Origin: Acidobacteriaceae bacterium
Lineage (GTDB): Bacteria; Acidobacteriota; Terriglobia; Terriglobales; Acidobacteriaceae
Assembly (NCBI GenBank): GCA_030044455.1
Contig: JASHVU010000668.1
Span: forward strand, 1 to 12,496
Direction: 5' to 3'
Length of the DNA stretch: 12,496 nt
Shown: in pieces, positions 7,350 to 12,496 of the stretch
Layout of the letters: every line of letters starts with the position of its first letter
Numbering within the stretch: the stretch's first letter is position 1
Notes under the pieces: model-generated
Seen by the model: the letters and a program-made list of their open reading frames with translations, nothing else
The model's database searches: none
Told to the model about the DNA's origin: nothing
Program-made: the position numbers and the translations under genes

Positions 7350-10013
7350 TTATTGCGGAGCCGGCCCACGAACGATTTGAACAAAACCATCTGGACGCAA
7401 GTACTTTTCAAAAGCGGCCTTCACCTGGTCTGCATTCAGTTCCGCGTATCGCTTTGCCGCCTCAACAGGCTCGTTAAGCGGAAGGCCGATTAATGCTCTG
7501 CCAAGAATTCCGCCCGCCACCGACCCCTCGCTCGACTCGCTCAAGGGGAGCTGCCGTAGAAGCAGAGCCTTGGCCTGTTGCAACTCGGCAGGAGAGACGT
7601 CCTGTGTCCGCATCTGGTCCAGATCGCGCTGAATCAGAGCTCTCGCCTTGGAGACATTCTCCGGATTGCAACCATAGGTGACGGAATACGTGGCCCGGCT
7701 CTCCGAGGCCGCGAGACTTACGTCCACGCTGTATACATAGCCGGCCACCTGTCGCAGGTCGTGATATAGGCGCGTTGCATAAAAGCCTCCGCCCAGCACG
7801 TGATTGCCAAGTTGCAGAGAATAGTAGTCCTGGTTGAATCGGTTGAGATCCATTTGCTCAGAAAGAGTGACTGAATCCTGCACCGCCTGCCTGTCGGCCA
7901 CGTTCGCTGCGGAGGGTCTATTGAGCGGGACGGCGGGCAGCACGGTGTCAGGTTTGGGGCCTGCGGCCTTCCAATCGCCAAACCATTTCCCAATTACCTC
8001 CTTGGCCTCCTCCGCAGTCACGTCGCCAATGACCACGATGGTGGTCAAATCCGGCCTAAAAGTGGCGGAATAGAACTGCTTTACGTCGTCGAGAGTGATT
8101 TTGCCAACAGTGTCGGGCGTTACTTCCCTTAACGCCGGGTCGCCGGCCGGAAGCAATGCCTCATCGAGGGCGCGCGAGGTTCGGTACCCTGGGCTGTGCA
8201 GCTGTCCGGCGACAAATTGCGCCGTCTGCCGCTGCACAACGGCGAAAGCCTCAGACGGCAGCGCCGGATGAAGTTCGTTATCGGCAAGGAGCTCGACGCC
8301 ACGGGAGAAGTGCTCTTTCAATACATCAAGGGAAAAATGGAAACCCGCGTTCTCGTTTGCGGCAATGTCGTCCAGCGCCTTCTGGAAGGCCAACCGATCC
8401 AGCGTTTGGGTTCCGTATGAAAAGAGGCCATCGAGAATGTTAGAGACGCCCTCCTGCCCGGACGGCGTTTCAAGATCGGAATCGTGTTTTACAGCGCCTG
8501 CGACCGACACGGTTGGGCTGGTCCGATCGGTTTTCACGATCAAACGAATCCCATTCGGTAGCTTTGTATCCGATACCTGAATGAAATTCTCGGGGACCTT
8601 GAACTTGGCCAGTGCGTCTGCCGCCCATGCCGGAAGCTCCACAGGTTTGGTCGGCGCCGAAGTTACCTCCTCGGCGCCGCCGTATCCCTTGCCGGCGACC
8701 GGCTGTCCGGTGGGGACAGGTTTCAACTCCGCCGATATCGAATTCTGATCTGCCAGGTACAGCTTGGCGACTCGGTTCACATCGGCAAGCGTCACCCGCT
8801 TGATGGCTTCAATATCTTCATCGGGAGAATTGCGCCCCTCAGCAGCCAGCGCAGTCGACCATACGTCGGCCAGCCCGGGGATGGAGTTCCGCTGAAACTC
8901 GGCCTGGGCAACCTCGCTGCGAATGGCCGCAGCCACCAGATCCTCAGGCACGCCCTTCTGGGCGTAGCCGGCAAGAATGGCTCGCATTTCGCTCATGGCG
9001 GCATCGGCATTCGCCTGTGCGGGCAAAGCCACCAGCCCAAAGCCCACGCTGGCCTTGGGATAAGTCTCGGCCATTCCGAATTCCGCAGCCAGGGCCTTGC
9101 CCGCCGGCACCATTCCATATAGATCGGCGCGTTGGCTGGCCAGCACATCGGCGAGAATCTGGCTGGCCGCATAATCCGGTGAGTCAGTTCCGGGGAACCG
9201 GTAGGCTATAAATCCCAACATATAAGGAAGATTGCTGTCGAGCGTAAAGGTCTCGGACTTGATGGGCTTGAGATCGACAGCCGGCCTTGCCGGCAATGGA
9301 TGATCGGGAACATTGCCGAACCATTGCTTAACCTTGGCAAGAGTCGTGGCAGGATCAATATCTCCTACAATCACCAGGATTGCGTTCGAGGGGCTGTACC
9401 ACTTGTGGTAGAAATCCTTCAGCATCTCGCCCGTAGTCGCGTCGAAGGAACTCTTGGTGCCCAGCGGATCGTGCGCATAGGGAGTGCCCGCGAACATATC
9501 CTGGTTGAGTCGATCAATGAATTTGTAGGTGGGATTGGAGAGATCGCGTGCAACCTCCTGCTCAATTGCCCCGCGTTCCTCTGTCCACTCCTGCTGCGAA
9601 TCATCAATGCCGTGCAGGCACGCTGCCTGAGCCTCGAGAGCGACGTCGAGATCGGCGGCGGGAACAGTCGCGAAATACTGGGTGATGGTCTGCTGCGTAT
9701 CGGCGTTGTTACGGCCGCCCAATTGCGCATAGATTGCGGCCGTCTGGTCTGCGGTCACGCCCGTGCATCCGCGAAAGGCCATGTGCTCCTGTGCATGAGC
9801 CATCCCCGGAAAACCGTCTGGGGTTTCGTCGCCCCCAACCTTGAAATTCAATTCGACGGTTGCCACGGGAGCGAGCGAGTTGCGGATCACGACCACGCGA
9901 AGGCCGTTGTCGAGCTTCGCACGAACTGCTGACTGCTGCTCGGTCGCGGCATGAGCGCCCACGACGGCAAGAAAGAGCCAAAGCACCACACGCACAGAAT
10001 GATTTCGATTCAC
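7350..10013 (-). CDS. M16 family zinc metalloprotease (insulinase/pitrilysin type), two-half fused form, exported
   Basis: This gene encodes 887 residues from a GTG at 10013. The frame stays open 152 codons further upstream, but the GTG is preceded by a strong GAGGAGA ribosome site 5 nt away and begins a clear signal peptide (VVLWLFLAVVGAHA-A). The N-terminal half has the inverted zinc motif H-A-Q-E-H at residues 73-77, with E76 as catalytic base. The third zinc ligand is a glutamate in EERGAIEQEV (about 135-144). A second M16 half (from about 440) has lost the HxxEH motif but keeps the substrate-side R..GYVY segment at 754-761. This catalytic-plus-inactive pairing in one chain is normal for bacterial M16 enzymes of about 900 residues. 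It probably degrades peptides or processes proteins in the periplasm. It is divergent from the phosphatase gene. A 7-bp GC inverted repeat (7341-7366) spans the stop but lacks a T-run. Confidence 0.93.
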   Translation of the reverse strand: MNRNHSVRVVLWLFLAVVGAHAATEQQSAVRAKLDNGLRVVVIRNSLAPVATVELNFKVGGDETPDGFPGMAHAQEHMAFRGCTGVTADQTAAIYAQLGGRNNADTQQTITQYFATVPAADLDVALEAQAACLHGIDDSQQEWTEERGAIEQEVARDLSNPTYKFIDRLNQDMFAGTPYAHDPLGTKSSFDATTGEMLKDFYHKWYSPSNAILVIVGDIDPATTLAKVKQWFGNVPDHPLPARPAVDLKPIKSETFTLDSNLPYMLGFIAYRFPGTDSPDYAASQILADVLASQRADLYGMVPAGKALAAEFGMAETYPKASVGFGLVALPAQANADAAMSEMRAILAGYAQKGVPEDLVAAAIRSEVAQAEFQRNSIPGLADVWSTALAAEGRNSPDEDIEAIKRVTLADVNRVAKLYLADQNSISAELKPVPTGQPVAGKGYGGAEEVTSAPTKPVELPAWAADALAKFKVPENFIQVSDTKLPNGIRLIVKTDRTSPTVSVAGAVKHDSDLETPSGQEGVSNILDGLFSYGTQTLDRLAFQKALDDIAANENAGFHFSLDVLKEHFSRGVELLADNELHPALPSEAFAVVQRQTAQFVAGQLHSPGYRTSRALDEALLPAGDPALREVTPDTVGKITLDDVKQFYSATFRPDLTTIVVIGDVTAEEAKEVIGKWFGDWKAAGPKPDTVLPAVPLNRPSAANVADRQAVQDSVTLSEQMDLNRFNQDYYSLQLGNHVLGGGFYATRLYHDLRQVAGYVYSVDVSLAASESRATYSVTYGCNPENVSKARALIQRDLDQMRTQDVSPAELQQAKALLLRQLPLSESSEGSVAGGILGRALIGLPLNEPVEAAKRYAELNADQVKAAFEKYLRPDGFVQIVRGPAPQ

Positions 10014-10230
10014 TTCAATCTCCTCACGATTCCGATCCCGCTCCCGGCTGACCTGCGAATACGATGTCAATAGCATCAGGTCTTCTGTTTCAGTGTGGCA
10101 CATCAGTCCCGTGTCAGCACCTTCCGAGTCAATTCGGACTATATCCTCAGGGATGCAGCGGCATCGGCGGCGCGTTGCTTGAGGCGATATCGTAAGTTGT
10201 GGGTTTATCCTGCGGCAAGGAGCGAATCTT
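10014..10230. promoter_or_regulatory. 217-bp divergent intergenic region (M16 protease / histidine phosphatase)
   Basis: The region must hold promoters for both divergent genes. On the minus strand a perfect TTGACA (10070-10065) is present, but no acceptable -10 box sits 16-18 bp beyond it. On the plus strand no convincing -35/-10 pair was found. The short dyad CCGA/TCGG near 10127-10140 is too small to interpret. The position, not a motif, supports this call. Confidence 0.3.
10019..10025 (-). promoter_or_regulatory. Strong ribosome binding site fixing the GTG start of the M16 protease
   Basis: On the minus strand GAGGAGA lies 5 nt before the GTG at 10013. It immediately precedes the signal peptide coding sequence, so it overrides the longer open frame that extends to 10469 and has no signal-peptide logic. 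Confidence 0.75.
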
Positions 10231-10887
10231 GTGAAACGACCGGACCGTTTGAAAGGCTCATTCGGAGTGATGATTGTCCTCGCCTGCCTATTGACGGGTT
10301 GTTCGCATTCGTCCGGGCAAAGCTCAAACCGCAATGAAGAGACGATCGTCATGATCCGCCACGGCGAAAAGCCGGCGGCTGGATTGGGCCAGTTAGACTG
10401 CAAGGGCTTGAATAGGGCGCTTGCGCTGCCATCCTTGTTAATTGGGCGATTTGGGAATCCGGACTTCATTTACGCACCCAACCCAAGTGTGCAGGTAAGC
10501 GACCACAGCGCCAGCGGCTACTCCTACGTTCGACCGCTCGCCACCATTGAGCCGACCGCAATCCGGCTGGGGATGCCGGTGAACGCACAGATTGGGTACG
10601 ACCGGATCGATCTTTTGCAACAAGCTCTGCTGCAGCCCGCTTATGCACATTCGCTCGTCTTCGTTGCATGGGAACACGCCAAACTGCATGACTTTGCCGA
10701 GCAGATGGTCAAATCCTATGGAACCGGCCATGATCGGGTGCCCGATTGGCCCGGCAGCGATTATGAAACGATCTATGTTTTCCATATAACCAGGACAGAG
10801 CAAAACGGCGCTCCGCAAGCCAGGCTTGAAATCCAGCAGGAGGGCTTGACCAACTCGCTGTCAGACGCCTGCCCCGGTCCAAAGTAA
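10231..10887 (+). CDS. Histidine phosphatase superfamily (branch 1) lipoprotein
   Basis: This gene encodes 218 residues from a GTG start, with AAGGAG 8 nt upstream (10217-10222). Residues 1-24 are a lipoprotein signal (KRPDRLKGS, hydrophobic core, LLTGC with lipidated C24). The enzyme core begins with VMIRHGEKP: R43-H44-G45 is the phosphate-accepting triad of the phosphoglycerate-mutase-like fold. It continues with GLGQLDCKGLNRALALP, a typical family segment. Other expected catalytic residues are R101 in YVRPLATIEPTA and the second histidine H149 in FVAWEHAKL, where 'WEH' replaces the commoner 'GH'. The protein should sit in the periplasm, anchored to a membrane; the substrate is unknown. Length is normal for the family. 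It is divergent from the M16 protease and apparently monocistronic, with a terminator candidate about 115 bp downstream. Confidence 0.85.
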   Translation: MKRPDRLKGSFGVMIVLACLLTGCSHSSGQSSNRNEETIVMIRHGEKPAAGLGQLDCKGLNRALALPSLLIGRFGNPDFIYAPNPSVQVSDHSASGYSYVRPLATIEPTAIRLGMPVNAQIGYDRIDLLQQALLQPAYAHSLVFVAWEHAKLHDFAEQMVKSYGTGHDRVPDWPGSDYETIYVFHITRTEQNGAPQARLEIQQEGLTNSLSDACPGPK

Positions 10888-11204
10888 ATTCTGAGTGAGC
10901 GCTGCGCGATGCTGAAGACCGGAATCTGAGACCCTGTCGGGAGGAACACCGGTCATTATTGCTAGACTTGGGCGATGGTCCCGGCTTAGCATTGTTCCCC
11001 GCGCAACCAAATGATGCGGTTGCGTGCGTTTTTGCTCTTTTCGGGTCGAGCATATTCGATTCCAAACGCAAGTTGACATGATTCGCTGAACGAATTCCTC
11101 AGTTCCGCGGGAGTAAACCCCGCCACACATGCAAGCAGTTAGTTCTGATTGGGCCGATCGACGGGCGCAGTCCCGGAGGCGATGCCCACACGGGGGAAAT
11201 CATT
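10888..11204 (+). other. 317-bp intergenic region between the phosphatase and Asp-box protein genes
   Basis: It contains a terminator candidate (11002-11041, listed separately) and an earlier long-range inverted repeat GACCGG (10917-10922) with CCGGTC (10949-10954). A perfect TTGACA at 11073-11078 lacks a matching -10 box at normal spacing. The purine-rich ribosome site GGGGGAAA (11192-11199) belongs to the next gene. No gene or RNA family was recognised. Confidence 0.4.
11002..11041 (+). terminator. Candidate intrinsic terminator after the histidine phosphatase gene
   Basis: A perfect 7-bp stem CGCAACC (11002-11008) and GGTTGCG (11018-11024) encloses a 9-nt loop. It is followed within a few bases by a T-rich tract, GTTTTTGCTCTTTT (11028-11041). 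The T-run is interrupted and starts 4 nt after the stem, so termination efficiency is uncertain. Confidence 0.4.
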
Positions 11205-12496
11205 GTGAAATACTTCGCTGCTTTGGTGGCCGCGAGCGTGCTCGTCGCAACCAGTTGCCTTGGTCAGGATGTGGACACCCATGCGTTGCAATCGCTGCAT
11301 TGGCGCTTGATCGGTTCGTTTCGCGGCGGGCGCGTGAGCGCGGTGGCCGGAGTGCCCGGCAATCCCAATATCTACTACTTCGGCACGCCGGGGGGCGGGA
11401 TATGGGAGTCGACCGATGCGGGCCGCGTTTGGGAGCCCATCTTCGACAAGGAGCGGGTGGCCTCAATTGGCGCGCTCGTAGTTGCGCCCTCCGATTCCAA
11501 AATCATCTACGCGGGAACAGGAGAGCAGACCCCGGGCAACGGCGTTTACAAGTCCACTGATGCGGGCAAGACCTGGACCCATGCAGGACTTGAACAGACG
11601 CGGTTCATTCAGGCCGTGATCGTCGATCCGCATAATCCCGACATCCTGATCGCGGGCGCCAACTCCATCGGCGTGTATGTTTTCTCGCACCCCTTTCCCA
11701 AGTACGACCTTACAACTCCACGAGGCGTCTTCAAATCCACTGACGGCGGCAAGACATGGAAGCAGACACTTGATAAAGCTGACTCCGCCGGTGTGTTCGA
11801 TATGGAAGTGGACCCCGATGATCCGCACGTCCTCTACGCTTCGCTGCTGATTCCAAGACCGGAGCCCAGTGAGTCGGCTGCGAATAACAATGCCTCCCCG
11901 ACTGAGAAGGAGCCGGAAGATAATTCGGTAGTCTACAAATCCACCGACCAGGGTTCGACATGGACTCCGCTGGCGTCAAAAGGGCTGCCGGTGACGGGCC
12001 GCGGGCGGCTGGGACTTGCGGTTGCGCCGCACACCGGTGGCAAGCGGATCTATGCGGTGGTGACACAGGGCTTCTATCGGTCCGACGACGCGGGCGCCAC
12101 CTGGACCAAGTCAACGAATGACCCGCGCATTCTTGGCAGCTCCTATTTCAGCAGGATTTTTGTCGACACCAAAAACCCCGACATTCTCTATATGGCGCAG
12201 ACCTCGCTCTATCGCTCGACGGATGGAGGCCATACCTTTGAAGCGTTCGTCGGCGCACCGTCGGGCGACGACTTTCACGTGCTCTGGATCGATCCCACCA
12301 ATCCGCGCCGTATGCTTCTCGGAGTGGACCAGGGAGCCATCCTGAGCGTGGACGCGGGCAAAACATGGAGCACCTGGTATAACCAGCCGACCGGCCAGTA
12401 CTACCACATCTCCACCGACAACCAGTTTCCTTACCGCACTTACGCTGCACAACAGGACAGCGGCACGCAGTCAGTGCCCAGCCGCAGCGATAACGG
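11205..12496 (+). CDS. Secreted Asp-box (BNR/VPS10-like) beta-propeller protein, 3' truncated by window edge
   Basis: This gene encodes 430 complete codons from a GTG at 11205, open to the window end. GGGGGAAA (11192-11199) serves as ribosome site. Residues 1 to about 21 form a signal peptide (YFAALVAASVLVATSCLGQ), cleaved by Sec signal peptidase or possibly lipidated at Cys18, as the lipobox is poor. Seven Asp-box S-x-D-x-G-x-x-[WF] repeats are visible at about residues 69, 117, 178, 246, 293, 338 and 381 (STDAGRVW, STDAGKTW, STDGGKTW, STDQGSTW, SDDAGATW, STDGGHTF, SVDAGKTW). They alternate with 'v.vdP..p.ilyag' strands, as in sortilin/VPS10 and xyloglucanase-type seven-bladed propellers. 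Such proteins are often annotated 'glycosyl hydrolase' in Acidobacteria and commonly run to about 1000 residues, but no catalytic assignment can be made from this part. A Glu/Asn/Pro-rich insert (about 220-242) separates two blades. Confidence 0.85.
   Translation, partial: MKYFAALVAASVLVATSCLGQDVDTHALQSLHWRLIGSFRGGRVSAVAGVPGNPNIYYFGTPGGGIWESTDAGRVWEPIFDKERVASIGALVVAPSDSKIIYAGTGEQTPGNGVYKSTDAGKTWTHAGLEQTRFIQAVIVDPHNPDILIAGANSIGVYVFSHPFPKYDLTTPRGVFKSTDGGKTWKQTLDKADSAGVFDMEVDPDDPHVLYASLLIPRPEPSESAANNNASPTEKEPEDNSVVYKSTDQGSTWTPLASKGLPVTGRGRLGLAVAPHTGGKRIYAVVTQGFYRSDDAGATWTKSTNDPRILGSSYFSRIFVDTKNPDILYMAQTSLYRSTDGGHTFEAFVGAPSGDDFHVLWIDPTNPRRMLLGVDQGAILSVDAGKTWSTWYNQPTGQYYHISTDNQFPYRTYAAQQDSGTQSVPSRSDN

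Noticed and set aside
7341..7366. GGCCGGC/GCCGGCC inverted repeat across the M16 stop codon as a terminator
   Set aside because: The 7-bp GC stem is not followed by a T-run on the minus strand, and the arms are self-palindromic GC-rich sequence that can arise by chance.
9300..9932. 210-codon open frame on the + strand, opposite the M16 protease
   Set aside because: It lies entirely antisense to well-supported protease coding sequence, has no recognisable domain, and is explained by the GC-rich codon bias of the opposite strand.
10014..10469. 152-codon N-terminal extension of the M16 protease frame
   Set aside because: The extension is Arg/Pro/Cys-rich with no domain and would bury the signal peptide. 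The GTG at 10013 has a strong ribosome site, and the extension would also overlap the divergent phosphatase gene.
11073..11100. TTGACA at 11073-11078 as the promoter of the Asp-box protein gene
   Set aside because: No acceptable -10 hexamer occurs 15-19 bp downstream; only GAATTC-like sequence at wrong spacing was found.
11129..11560. 143-codon + strand frame beginning at an ATG at 11129
   Set aside because: It overlaps the Asp-box gene in another frame, is Arg-rich with no motif, and the GTG-started frame at 11205 has a signal peptide and seven Asp boxes.

Overview
The window looks like chromosomal DNA of a GC-rich Gram-negative bacterium, most likely an Acidobacteriota (Terriglobia-type) species. 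This is an inference from protein style: an outer-membrane barrel ending in Phe, Sec-exported and lipoprotein-type proteins, an Asp-box (BNR/VPS10-like) secreted protein, a fused M16 protease, and HprK-related/nucleotidyltransferase genes. No rRNA, tRNA, CRISPR array, IS element or phage gene was seen. Roughly nine tenths of the window is coding.

Left block (1-4430, + strand): four closely packed genes that look like one operon already running at the left edge. They are the C-terminal end of an HprK-related kinase-like protein (2-427, cut by the edge), a 150-residue protein resembling the N-terminal part of such kinases but with no P-loop (492-944), a PF14907-type nucleotidyltransferase-like protein (937-2262), and a 723-residue membrane protein joining a GT87/DUF2029 glycosyltransferase to a TolB/PD40-like beta-propeller (2259-4430). 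The last two junctions overlap by 8 and 4 bp. HprK-like kinases and PF14907 proteins co-occur in some lasso-peptide and other modification cassettes. The block may therefore phosphorylate and/or glycosylate a peptide or surface product whose core genes lie to the left. This is the most interesting part of the window.

Middle block (4477-6734, - strand): a two-gene operon convergent with the first block. It encodes an outer-membrane porin-like barrel with an N-terminal coiled coil, followed by a periplasmic cupredoxin with an amicyanin-type copper loop. The two reading frames overlap by 4 bp (TTGA). Upstream of the porin is a 615-bp gap (6735-7349) with a weak promoter candidate and small dyads but no convincing gene.

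Right block (7350-12496): a full-length, two-half M16 zinc metalloprotease on the - strand (GTG start at 10013) is divergent from a histidine-phosphatase lipoprotein on the + strand (GTG start at 10231). The two share a 217-bp intergenic region. After a 317-bp gap with a plausible intrinsic terminator comes the first part of a secreted Asp-box repeat protein (11205 to beyond the right edge). These three genes look like ordinary cell-envelope housekeeping for this kind of organism and show no obvious link to the left block.
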